Origin: Eucalyptus grandis
Lineage: Eukaryota > Streptophyta > Magnoliopsida > Myrtales > Myrtaceae
DNA length: 64,000 nt
Reading direction: 5' to 3'
Assembly (NCBI RefSeq): GCF_016545825.1
Contig: NC_052619.1
Span: 49,493,090-49,557,089, forward strand
Below the pieces are notes generated by a model, which ran no database searches, was not told the DNA's origin, and worked only from the letters and a program-made list of their open reading frames with translations. Both the position numbers and the translations under genes were made by a program. Of the stretch, positions 22,948-33,447 are shown piece by piece; positions within the stretch are counted from its first letter, which is position 1, and each line of letters begins with the position of its first letter.

Positions 22948-23720
22948 GGGGAATTACCAAAAAAGTAAAGAACTTATATTCAATCCTAAATTTTTTATTT
23001 TGGTTAATTCAGTCCCAAACTTATTCAGTCTATCCAGTCGGTTTTAGCTGGCCGGTGCTGATGAGTACACCAATTGACCTTTTTGAATTTTTAAAATTTT
23101 TCTTTCCTTTTCCTTTTCTTCCTCCACGGTGGCTGGCAAAGCACAGGGGCCATGGGCAAAGATAGCCTTGCCCATGGCTAGGGGTGAGTATGTTGGACCG
23201 CCCAAACTAGGAACCTCTTGGACCGGCGGTTTGGTTTAGTTCCCGAGAGGGATCAACAGTTCTCGCCCGGGGGAAATTGGGTGATGGACCAGATTGACTC
23301 TTTTTATTAATTTAATTTCTAAATAATAGTAATAAAACCTAAAAATAGTAACAACTTTTGTATTTTCTTAATTTTTTATTTTCATTTTCTGCTAAGTGAT
23401 CGGTTTCTGGTCCCAAAAATTGGGAACCAGTCCTTGAAAACTAGACCGGACAAGGAACCAATCACTCCTACTGATGGTTAGTGAGGTTGCCTTCTCTCGC
23501 AGCCCCTAAGGCCATGGCAAGGTTGGCCTCGTCGGTGACCCCTAGGCCTCGCCTAGATCTGGGCGAGGCCGAGACCCTCAGAGGCCATTATCGGGAAGAA
23601 AAGGAAAAGAAGGAAGAAAAGAAAAAAGAATTAACAAAAAATTAAAAAATTAAAAAATTAGTAAAAATTATCCACCTCGTCATCAGCTAGACGGCCAGAT
23701 CAAGTTGACCAGATGCTAGC
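22948..23720. mobile_element. Mutator-type foldback element with a nested hAT MITE
   Basis: The left terminus is GGGGAATTACCAAAAAAG, followed by the family's TCAGTCCCAAACTT and GGTGCTGATGAG words. The core shows a pyrimidine tract (23095-23125), a GC-rich part with GCCTTGCCCATGG, and a purine tract (23590-23635). The right arm is present to about 23720 (CATCAGCTAGACGGCCAGAT) but its terminus is lost. A 292-bp hAT-type MITE sits inside the GC-rich core. Confidence 0.6.
23179..23470. mobile_element. hAT-type MITE, 292 bp, nested
   Basis: The ends are TAGGGGTGAGTATG on the left and, inverted, TAGGAGTGATTGG on the right. The 8-bp flanks CCCATGGC and CTGATGGT agree at 5 positions. The interior is AT-rich with GGACCG/CCGGTC-type subterminal words like those of the larger hAT element at 4015-6177. 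Confidence 0.6.
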
Positions 23721-24926
23721 CTTTGTGATGCAGGCCGGTATCCAAGAAACCATCTCATTGTCAAAATCTTGACAAGTAACCTCATTAGTGGTGAGGGTGA
23801 TACAATTTATCTTATAGTATCAAAAGTAACTTGAGCAGCAATATATGAAGGAATGTACCCAGAAAATTCAGTATTATCATGTATCGCTTGCACCCAAATT
23901 GAATGACTTGATGTTCCTAACCTGTTCATAATTTCTGGTTAATATTCGTCTTCAACATCTGCCATGGCGGAGGAGTGGCCGACCTCGCCGAGATCTGATG
24001 GTTGGCCCATGGCCATCGAGCTTGCCAAGATCTCATTGAGCTCGTCTTTTTGGTCAGCCCATATCACAGTTGAGAGAATTTGGTCCTTCGTATACGACGA
24101 GCCTGAAACATTCGCTGCTTTCGATATTCGTTCTTGCATTTCTGCTCTTTTCGCTCATTGATCACTATTTGCCTCGATCTTCACTCAATCCTGCAAAATG
24201 GGGAATAATCAAAGTCAAACAACGTAGCTTTACAAGCCGATGATCTCGTAATCCCATTAATTAAATTGGGATCAACATCAAAATCAAATAAAACAATACC
24301 CAATTACGAATCAGGTAAACTAAACTCAATCACTAACAAAATGGCTCTCATGCGTCAAAAAGTCACTTGCTGCAAATAATCAAAGCTCTCCGCAATGCAG
24401 AGTTTGAGGGAAAAATTTTAGAATTTTGCTTCGACCAAACCGTTAATTCTTCGGCCAAAAAACAAAAAAAAACGTTATTTCAAATTGACTCCTATCAAAT
24501 CCTATGACTTTACAACGTCCTAATCCATGATTTCTATGAAATTCCCCAACCTACCAACTTAAAAATCGGACCTCGCATGTCGATGAACTGCGCTTTCTCA
24601 TCAAGCTTTCCAAAAGGAATGATTTCATGACTATTGGAGTAATTAAATGAGGGGAATGACAACCAAAGAAATATTAAAAAATTTCACCCTCTTGTGTATG
24701 GCAATACGCTATAGAGGTAGGGCTTCTTAGGAGGGATAGCTTTGACCTGAGCGAAGGATGGAAGCGGTCAAAGATTAGACGAGAGAGCAAAACCATTGCT
24801 TCTCCGTTTGGTAAGAACCACCCCCTACACACATTGTGGCAAAACAAGAAATTTTGGCAATCAACATGCAAGCTTCACCCAAAACAAAGAAACAAACATA
24901 AAAACCTAGTGAAAAAAATTGAAACT
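23721..24926. other. Intergenic, left flank of the solo LTR
   Basis: AT-rich sequence with one exon-like open frame on the minus strand (23939-24190, listed separately). About 24710-24830 resembles 28530-28640 on the other side of the solo LTR; both contain AAAGATTAGACGAGAGA. The last five bases, AAACT (24922-24926), are the LTR's left target duplication. Confidence 0.5.
23939..24190 (-). CDS. Possible exon of an unrecognised gene
   Basis: On the minus strand a TTTTGCAG acceptor-like site (about 24195) precedes an open stretch. From a methionine at 24139 it encodes 66 residues ending MADVEDEY and a stop at 23939. The composition looks like real coding sequence: a mixed, hydrophilic stretch with SSYTKDQILSTVIWADQ and an acidic C terminus. 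I do not recognise the family and see no further exons upstream. It may be a gene fragment carried by a repeat, or chance. Confidence 0.2.
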
Positions 24927-25469
24927 TGTTGACACCTAAATTTTGGTGACCCTTTTAATTAAAAAATTAGAGATTAATTTTATACCTAAAAAAAAATATC
25001 AATTGCATAGATGTTAGGAGCATTAGCATAACAATTGCATTGCATGGATCTCATGCAAAATTTGGCAGTGGACATTCAATATTGCTGGCAAGGAGCCCAC
25101 TCATGCGTGAACTCCAAAAAAATTGGCTTGGGCAAAAAGAAAAATCCCAGGGCTCACCAATGTTTCTGCTGAGAAAGATAATGAAGAGAAAAGAAGTAAA
25201 ATTTGGAGATATTGACCGGATATTCTCTTCATGTGTATCTATGGCGGTATATTTGGTTTGTCTTGAAGAAATTTGTTTCAGGGACACACGTGGACACATA
25301 AATCCAATAAAAGAAGAAAGAATTCGGCTGATTTTACGAAGATGCGGGTAAAAGGATCGAGGAACGTGGATGGAAAGGAATCAGAAAATTTTTGGCTACA
25401 AATGTCATTGTTCTAAAATATAATATGCAGATTTATTCTCTTTCCTCAAAAACCTAGGTTAATCCTACC

Positions 25470-25477
25470 TATAAAAG
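25470..25477 (+). promoter_or_regulatory. TATA box of the solo LTR
   Basis: TATAAAAG in otherwise AT-moderate sequence, about 540 bp into the LTR and followed by a GC-richer segment. This is a typical U3/R boundary layout. The direction (plus) is inferred from the box and the TG...CA order only. Confidence 0.55.
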
Positions 25478-26810
25478 GACCATCTACGGACAAGCAAAGA
25501 GGGGGCCACACAATTCCATACACGGCCAGCATTGGGAGAGGACACGACACATTGAGAGAACACAAGTCACGAATTGTGTTGCGGTGCTCCATCATGTTCT
25601 GCAGTGCCCTCGCGCGACTGCCCTTCCCATATTGCTGTGGGGTTATATCTCACACCACCACCAGCTTCCACTACTTTTATCGAGCGTCCCTTGACGTGTA
25701 TAGCTCGTTGCTCTGCATTCTCCTGTCCAACGCTCCTGCAATCCAACCCGGTGATCCTGATGCAAAAATCAGCGAGCTCACGCGCACATCGCAGCCTTCC
25801 TGATCGTCAAAGATCGTGGGTTGTTTTGGCTTTTGGTCAAAACGGTGAATTTGTCTTCTTCCAATTCTGTCCGGGTTCGCTGAAGCAAAGTAGCGAACTT
25901 GTGGTGCTCTGAGTGTAACTGCTGTGCCGAGCTTGTCCAGCGAGCACTAAGCCTCTATTGAGAAGTCCCCACAGTGATTTGTTCCTTCCCTGGCCGAGAA
26001 TTTACTGGACCAGCAGGCTTTGCCGAGCAACTCGTAATCAGAGTCCCATCCTCGTTCCGCACGTGACACCACCACGGATTCCCTATCGATGAAGCTGCTG
26101 CCACACTGAGACCAAACCGAGGAGATCATCAAGCTATCAAGGGAGTTTTCAATTCTCAATAAAAATTCCGCTTTTCTTTCTCTATAGTCACGTAAAAGGG
26201 GCACATATCATACCCATGTGGACACCTGAAAATAATAGAAGGAGAGTTTTCTGGTTTTCTCATGGCTTCGCTTTCCTGACGTGGTTATTATATGTTTAAT
26301 GCACTGCCACACACAGCCACGACGCTACTGCCAATCTTTGACCGAGTACACCAGGAGTCCCTTCGGCGTTCCTGTTCTTCAATCCAGTGCAGACTCGACG
26401 AATTCCAGCCACTACGCCTTTGGTCGAGTCCGCCTTTGTTTTGCAGGTCTTCTTCGTGAACCCAACAGATTCGACTACAAGACAAACTTGAAGAGAGGGA
26501 ACGCGTGCCTCCACTTCTCTGCAGCACCCATGCATAAATCCATGCATGAAGAGAGAAAAGAAAAATCAGGGCATAGATGTTCCCAGTAAAAGAGGGGTGG
26601 TCAACTTTAAGGGGAATTGATTGTGTTTCACAAAAATTGAAGACGTTGCAGTAGCTCCTCACGTCATCGCACGTCCAGCAAGCTTTTCTCTTTATTGTCG
26701 TGATTAACTTTTCCATGGCAGGTTTTCAGCAAGGTTCCCGCCACGACTAGCCTTAGTCGTGCCTCATCAAGCAACTGCAGGATATTCTCGAGGGACGCCA
26801 ATAACCCCAG

Positions 26811-26908
26811 TCGAGAATTCCATCCTCGGTCACGCGTCACAAGTTCAATCGACGCCCGGTCGAGAATTCCATCCTCTGGTCACGCGTTCAAGTTCCAATC
26901 GACGCTGA
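26811..26908. repeat. Two tandem ~49-bp units inside the solo LTR
   Basis: GTCGAGAATTCCATCCTC followed by GGTCACGCGT and CAATCGACGC occurs at 26811 and again at 26860 with small changes. Confidence 0.85.
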
Positions 26909-28503
26909 TCTCGGAGCCTTACCAAGTTACTGCCTTGGTCTCTCCACCGCAACGTTTTCTTAAGTCAACGTTTGTCCGGCAGCTTCCGCGGTGATTGATT
27001 GCTTTTGCAGGCGAAAACGATTACACGGTATCCAACTCTCGGCTTTGCCTCGCATCGTCACGCAAAGATTCCTCGATGTCGGCTACACCACCACTTTTGC
27101 CGAGCCTCACCCACAAGCTATTCCCGGTCATCTGTCAAGCCGATTCTGTCGAGCTCGAACATGGCAATAATTCTTGCAATATTAGGTAATTATTTTATCC
27201 AAATTTGATTTCGGTATTTTATTGCCTAATATGTGTCTATTAATATCTAGTGTTCATATCCATGGGTGATAGACATAACTTTCAATTAGGATTTATTTCC
27301 TAATTCGCAACCGCACACTGATTTTTTATTCCATCTATAAGGCTTTAGATGGAATAATTAATCACGCGGGAATAAAATTGATATCTTGATCTTTAAGGCT
27401 TAAGATCAATTTATCGATTTTATTAGCGAGATAATCAAGCTGATTTGGATATTGTTCCCTGATTCGAACGATGTATGATATCTTTGATGATTATGAATGA
27501 TTTAGTGTTTATCTTTTAATTGCTTTATTTATCTCGAAAATACAAAAAAGATTGCATTTGCATATCATATATATTAGAATTAATTTCCTAGATAGAATTG
27601 CATGATAGAATAATTAGATTCTTTTATGGTTACATTAGAATGCATGATATAATAATTATCTAGGCTAGATAATTTCTTTGAATTAAATTGCATGTCGAGA
27701 TAAATTTCTAAGTTAAGATGGGATTCATATAAGTCTATTTCCTAACTTAAAATAGATAATATCTCGCGTTAGTTAGATTTTTATTGTTAGTTATTTTTAA
27801 TTACAAAAAAAAAAATACAAAAAATCATGCGCATGTCATATAGGATTAGATTCATGAAATGCACGTCATTTAGTGATTGTTACTAGGTCCATTTAATTAG
27901 AAATTGCATATCATTAGAGTTAGTTCATTTAGTTAATATTGCATTGCATATTGCATGATTTTCATTAATCAAGTTAAAAAGAAAAAGAAATCGCGTGTTA
28001 ATTAGAAACCATATCTAGGGTTATTGATGTGGATTTTAATTTAACATTACGATGCTTTCGTTGCTTTAAGGTAAGTTTTTGCAATTTATTTATTGTTTAT
28101 CTAGATGTTAAATTGGTGGATTGCACACCTGCATGATCACCTCACATGTTAGGAAATAGATTTAAAATCAATTTAAGCTGCCTGCAAAAACATTTTGAAA
28201 ATAAAAAGAAATGGTACTGAAAGGGCATTAGAGAAATCTAGTGTAACCAAGTCCCCGTACCCATAATCTCTGGTTCGTAGGAGTAAAGTGAAACTCCCGT
28301 TACTTTACTTAGGTTTCTAATCGACCCACCAAAAAAATAGATTAGTGGTGACTCCTGATTTAAAAATCAATTGCATGCTAAGAACTTGAACTTAAGTCGC
28401 GAATTGGTATGGGCTTGGGAGAGCCCGAGTTAAGTTTAGGCTTAACAATCCATTAGCCAAATCTTAGGTGGTTTACACTCGAAAATTTGGTTGCGACAAA
28501 ACT

Positions 28504-28989
28504 GAAAGCAAGGCTTGTCATCGCAGAATTATGACTTCTCGAGAGAGACGGTTTTGAGCAAAGCGGAGCATGGAAGTGACTCATTGATGAAAGATTAGAC
28601 GAGAGAACAGAGCGATTGCTTCTTGGTCACAAGTCAAGTGAAATCAATCATCAAGAAAGAGTGCAATTTGGGAAGAGAGAGGCCACAAAATGAGCAAAGA
28701 GAATGCCATTGAGAGGAAGAGGCCGTGGAGCAAAAGAGAGAGGCCATTGTCAAGAGGGAGCATGACTGTCGTCGGAGAGGGAAGAGTGGGAGAGAATGTC
28801 ATCAGGTTGAAAAGGTGTGGAGAGAGTAAGAAGAGAGAGGAGAAAGATGCTCATCTAGAGAGAAGAGAGAGAAGAGGCCGTCTTGCACACTAGTTTTGAA
28901 ATTGGCTAGCACATGGGGCCCCAAGGACGCATGTTGACTTGTGAATGGTTTAGGATAAGGCTTACGTGGTCCCTTTAGGGTACCCAATA
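28504..28989. other. Intergenic, right flank of the solo LTR
   Basis: GA-rich sequence. 28530-28640 is a diverged copy of 24710-24830 from the other side of the LTR. Open frames at 28690-29002 are simple-sequence artefacts. Confidence 0.5.
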
Positions 28990-29498
28990 TTTTCCTTGTC
29001 AATAAGGCTCGCTGGCCACAAGCGATGCGACTTCACCCAAATCTAGATGTGGCCAACCTTGCCATGGCCTTGCCGGCCACAAGTGAAGGCGGCCTCACTC
29101 ATGGCTAGCGAGGCCACGGCCACCTTCGTTAGTGGCTAGCCGAGCTCGCCCTCACCCGGTGATGGTGAAATGAGCCTCACCCCTAGTTGGCAAGGTCGCC
29201 TCAACCTCGATGACCAGCCCTTGCCTCTAGGCGATCGGTGTGGTCCGACGGCCAGCCAAAGTAAGGAGTAAGAGAAAAAAATAAAGAGAAAGAAAAGAAA
29301 AAATAATTCAAAATTTCGAAAAAAAAAAATTCATATATTATTAAAAAGTATCCACGTCAATGCCAGCATGCCAAATTTGGCAAATAGATTGAATTAGCAC
29401 AATTACAAATGGTTTATGACTCAATTGACTAAAAAAACAAGTTTAGGACTGACTAGACATAATTCTAATAGGTTTATGACTTTTATAGTAATTTTCCC
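28990..29498. mobile_element. Partial Mutator-type foldback element
   Basis: The GC-rich core (GGCCACAAGTGAAGGCGGCC and similar) is followed by a purine tract (29265-29330). The right arm contains GCATGCCAAATTTGGCAAAT and GTTTATGACTTTTATAGTAA, terminating in TTTTCCC at 29498. The left arm is absent or beyond recognition. Confidence 0.6.
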
Positions 29499-29668
29499 AT
29501 TAGGGTTTGGAAGTTATTAGATTGCTAGAAGAAAATAAATAAAAGTAACAAGTATATTCAAAGAAATATGATCGAAAGAGGAAGAAGTTATTTGATTTGT
29601 ATGTGGAGGGAACTGGATCCATTTTTTAAATTTTAATGAACCATGGATCCATTACGTGAATGGTTTGT

Positions 29669-30112
29669 GGGATAATTATCCAAAAAGTCATTAACTTATT
29701 GTACAACAGCCACTTCAGTCATAAAATTTTTAATTATGCCAATTTGGCGTAAACTTTTTAATGATTTGTCAATTTAATCATAAATCTTTTAATAGTATTA
29801 ATTTAGTCCCACACGCCGTTCTTGTCAATTGTGAGAATCGAGGACTTGAATATGATTAGAGTGAAATCAACTTTGATGGTAGCTACACTCTCCTTCGCTG
29901 TAGATGAGGGCCCGATTCACAAGGTTGATGAGGAGCTGAGTGTAAAGCATTTTAGTAAAAGATTTAGAACTAAATTGACATAATTAAAAGATTTAGTATT
30001 AAATTGATAAATCATCAAAAAGTTTAAGACTCAATTAATACAATTGAAAGATTTAAGGCTGAAATGATTGTTGTATGATGGGTATAACATTTTCTTGACA
30101 TTTTTTGCAATG
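29669..30112. mobile_element. Mutator-type foldback MITE, small
   Basis: The left arm GGGATAATTATCCAAAAAG, then CTTATTGTACAACAGCC and CTTCAGTC, is an inverted match to the right arm (GGCTGAAATGATTGTTG, TATGATGGG, CATTTTTTGCAATG). The right terminus is approximate. The centre is short and lacks the long GC-rich core. No target duplication was resolved. Confidence 0.6.
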
Positions 30113-30658
30113 ACTTGTTAACCTGGTCAATTACATTTACGTACATGAGAAGCTGCAAAAACTAGCTCATTGATATCCCCTAACTGAATATATGGACAAA
30201 ATCTGTTAAAACCTAGGTTTAGTCCTTAACGCGGTCCGTTCATTCTACCGACTTGCAATTTGATGTTATTTTACAAATTCCGATTTGTTTTGTCTCAAAC
30301 AACAAGCGAAGGCCAATCTGTCCTACATGCCAAATTGGTTCTTCTTCATCTTGAACAGAACACCCATGGGACCCGGGATTGTCCCTTTCAAATCGTGCCA
30401 ACTTGCATTGTCAGAGGGATGTCAACTTGCATTGTGGCCCCTGAGGTCCATAACTTAGCACTTCTGCAATATCTACCGTGAATTTGCAACGTACTTTGTT
30501 CGAAATTAAAATTGTCAAAATATCTCAAGTCAATTCATAAAGAAAATTATATACTCATTATACACATCAAGTTTGCCTCTACTTATGAACACAACTTTTT
30601 GGGTCAAATGTTCTAAAGTGGTATCGAAGCGAGTTTGGCCTCGTGTGTGCATCTATAC
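30113..30658. other. Intergenic; 30380-30520 resembles the 3' flank of the aspartic-protease-like gene
   Basis: 30380-30520 aligns with 34890-35005, the sequence just downstream of the aspartic-protease-like gene. Shared words include GGCCCCTG, TTCTGCAATATCT, TTTGCAA and GAAAT-AAAAT. This suggests that a tandem copy of that gene once lay here and that only its 3' end remains. No coding part was found. Confidence 0.45.
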
Positions 30659-31596
30659 TAGGGGTGTGCATGGTCCGAGCGGGCGGTTCCCGACCTAGAA
30701 CGGGAACGTCCGCTAAGGACTGGTTCCAAAAAATTGGAACCGAGATCCACCCATTTGTTGCAAGGATCCACCCGGGAACCGGACTGCTGGTCCGGTCCAG
30801 TTTCTGGGTGGATCCATGGAACCGGTCTCACCAATAGAGAAAGGGACGGACCTACTATTGTCGAGGGCGACGGCAATTTCTGAGTGCCAAATTGAGAAAG
30901 GGACGGACGGATGGCTGCTGTCAAGGGCGGCAATTTTCGGAGGGCTGAATAAAGAAAGGGATGGACGGACGTGTTGCTATCCTTGCGAACCCTAGACCTA
31001 TTCTTCTTCTCCTCCTCATGTAACCCTGCTTCTTCGCATGTGTGCGGATGGAAGAAAGATGGGTACTTGGGAGGGTTCAGTACTTGGATTTGGAGGGCAG
31101 AGGCGGTGTTTTAGGGTTTCTTCATTATCTGTTTTGCAGCTCCCGCCATGCCATTTCACCGGGAAGTGACGGAGCTCTGCGGCGTCAATGGAGGATGGCG
31201 AGCTAGGGAACCTCAAATTTGAGATCTTTCAAGTTTTTAGGGAAGGAAGGGAGCTTGGAGAGCCGCAGGCTCTCGGGACTTGGTAGGGTTTTTAATGGTG
31301 GGTCGATTAACGAGCATGAAGTTGAAGTTGGAAAATGGTGGTGATGGAGAGAGAGAGAGAGAATTCAACAGGATTTGTTAATTAGTAATTTCAATTTTTT
31401 AATATTAAAAATTAATCGGTTCGGTCCGAGTGGGCGGGTGGACGGATCCGCACATGGAACCGAGAACCGGACGGTACCCACGGTTCCTATAAGTGGGCGG
31501 GAACCGGACCGGTTCCCTCAAGAACCACCGATTCCGGGCGGTTCCGGTCCGATTCCGGGCGGTTTAGGCAGATTCTGGTTCTTTTGCACACCTTTA
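30659..31596. mobile_element. hAT-type non-autonomous element, 938 bp
   Basis: The ends are TAGGGGTGTGCATGGTCCG on the left and, inverted, TAAAGGTGTGCAAAAGAACC on the right. The 8-bp flanks ATCTATAC (30651-30658) and GTCTATAA (31597-31604) agree at 6 positions. Both subterminal regions are full of GGTTCCCGGG/GAACCGGACCGG words. There is no transposase frame. A (GA)n run lies at about 31347-31361. Confidence 0.75.
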
Positions 31597-31604
31597 GTCT
31601 ATAA

Positions 31605-33157
31605 TGTTGGTCAAATTCTACACGTCTCTTTTAATCCAACTTACACATGAGAATAAGTGTTGAAATATCTCGCATTATTTGACTATGAGGTCTACGTGAT
31701 CTCTTGCTTTTTAGTTTTTAGATTGGAATTTTTATTAAAAAGCAGTATTGTACCCGGAAAGAAAACTAGAGAAAAAATATATGGAAAGCTGGTCATCTAT
31801 AGAGATAGAAGTTTCTTAATCCCTAGTTAGGGAATGACTGATTTTATTTTAACTTTATCCCAAAGTCCAAAATATCTCCCGGCGCCAAGTTGCTGAGCCG
31901 CTGAGTGGGTGCCATTAATTTCTCCAAGAGTTATCCAACCGTCGATGCTTTGGAAGGTGGAGAAATCGCATGGAACCAAATTCCCACGTGGATAATTACG
32001 TAAGAGAACAAAATGGATTGGAAAATGCAAGGTTTCATAAGTTTCATACGGGAGAGGTTCAGAATTTTACAGACAATTATTGAGTAAGTTTCGTCCGCAC
32101 TTCTACAAATCTTAGAAAAATCCAATTTTAGGGATGGGCCATATCAGAATTCAATCTTTCATTGAAAACTTTTAGGCTTCGTTTGATTGTTTATATTTCT
32201 AATGAAAATAAAACTGAATATGATAAGATATGAAATATGATAAATTTGCAATATCCTATCCAGCATTTAGTAAATCACACTAGTATAGTTGGATATAATC
32301 ATATTATATTATGTAAATTATTTTGTATAAACAATATATCAATATAAATGAACCTAAAAGTTCACAAGTGAATATGGTGAAAATCTCTCGCGACACTCTT
32401 GTGTTTTTTTTTATATTTTTTCTTTTTTCCCCTTCTAATAAAAATCTAGTGAATAGTAAACAATACTAATATATCTAAAATACTAAAATACTTTAAAAAT
32501 GTAATAAATATAAATATATATTTATAAAATTGAATTTTTTTATAAGATATAATTAAATTCGAAAGTATAAATAAAAATAAGATTAAATTAAAAATACCAA
32601 ATTATTTTTTGTTAAATTAAAATTCATATATCATTTATATTTAAATATAATTTAAATTTAAAAATTTAAAAATTTTGTTATTTAGGAAAAATAAATTTAG
32701 CATTATGGATATTATAAATCTTATTCACTTTTATCACACTATCCCCATAGAATAATTTTATCTAGCATATATCTCTCTTATATCTAACTTTGTCATATCT
32801 TGAGCAAGTACCAAATATATAATAGAATAAAGTTTATCTTATCCAGAATTTTATTATGACTATCAATACAGTCTTAAAGTATTTGTGAAGTATAGAAGGC
32901 ACAACACAATACCCTTAGGTACACGACGGTAATGCCTGTAGAGACCATAGAAATTCCCACATTATATTCCATGTGTCGTGTACTAACCTTTCTAAGCAGA
33001 ATGATCGCATTATAGGAAAACGACCTCAAAATCTCATGGTTTCGGGGGAAAATAACCGCGCATGTTCTCCAATCACTTGAATTAATCTACAGGGCTCTGG
33101 TTTTGTAGAAAGTGAAGCAATTACGGCCTTCGCGATACCGAAGGGTTAGTACTATTA
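31605..33157. other. Intergenic, very AT-rich, with a probable MITE
   Basis: 31860-31960 resembles 36545-36640; both contain CCAAGTT.CT.AG and ATTAATTTCTCCAA. About 32170-32882 is very AT-rich, and its two ends are loosely inverted: AGGCTTCGTTTGATTG on the left and CAATACAGTCTTAAAG on the right, with ATAAAA...GATAAGATA inside both arms. It is possibly a decayed MITE. Short frames at 31827-32125 are not recognisable. Confidence 0.4.
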
Positions 33158-33190
33158 GTCAATAGTCAACAGTCAACGGTCAACAGTCAA
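33158..33190 (-). promoter_or_regulatory. Five-fold W-box array upstream of the aspartic-protease-like gene
   Basis: GTCAA (TTGAC on the minus strand, the W-box core bound by WRKY factors) occurs at 33158, 33165, 33172, 33179 and 33186, each exactly 7 bp after the last. The array lies 258-290 bp before the start codon at 33448. Clustered W-boxes are typical of pathogen-responsive plant promoters. Confidence 0.7.
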
Positions 33191-33447
33191 CATTGGCTTG
33201 AGAAGTCCTCCGTGTCCGGCTAATGATTGTACCGGAGATATTTCGAGTTAGGTGTGGCCTTAAATCTTGTATTAAATGATCGGTCGTCCAACGGGATTTC
33301 ATCTAAGGTGGGCGGACCGGTTCTGACCTCGTGCGCTTGAACTAGCAAAAAGTAAAATGAACATTACTCGGGAGAACGGTGGCATGCATTATAACTCAAG
33401 AGAGCAGCCATAGGCTGATTCCATGCGATCAATCCCACCTTCCACCA

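Larger units (their letters stand above)
24927..28498. mobile_element. Solo LTR, 3.57 kb, with 5-bp target duplication
   Basis: The sequence starts TGTTGACACCTAAATTTTGG and ends TTTGGTTGCGACA, so it has TG...CA termini. It is flanked on both sides by AAACT (24922-24926 and 28499-28503). No primer-binding site, polypurine tract or coding region lies inside. It is therefore a single LTR left after recombination between the two LTRs of a full element. A TATAAAAGG box at 25470-25477 is the likely LTR promoter on the plus strand. The size and termini suggest a Ty3/gypsy element, possibly Tat/Ogre-like; the lineage is not certain. Open frames at 25552-27208 lie in the GC-richer transcribed part and are not recognisable proteins. 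Confidence 0.85.

Noticed and set aside
25552..26716. Several open frames of 80-140 codons on both strands
   Set aside because: All lie within the noncoding solo LTR, whose ends and target duplication are clear.
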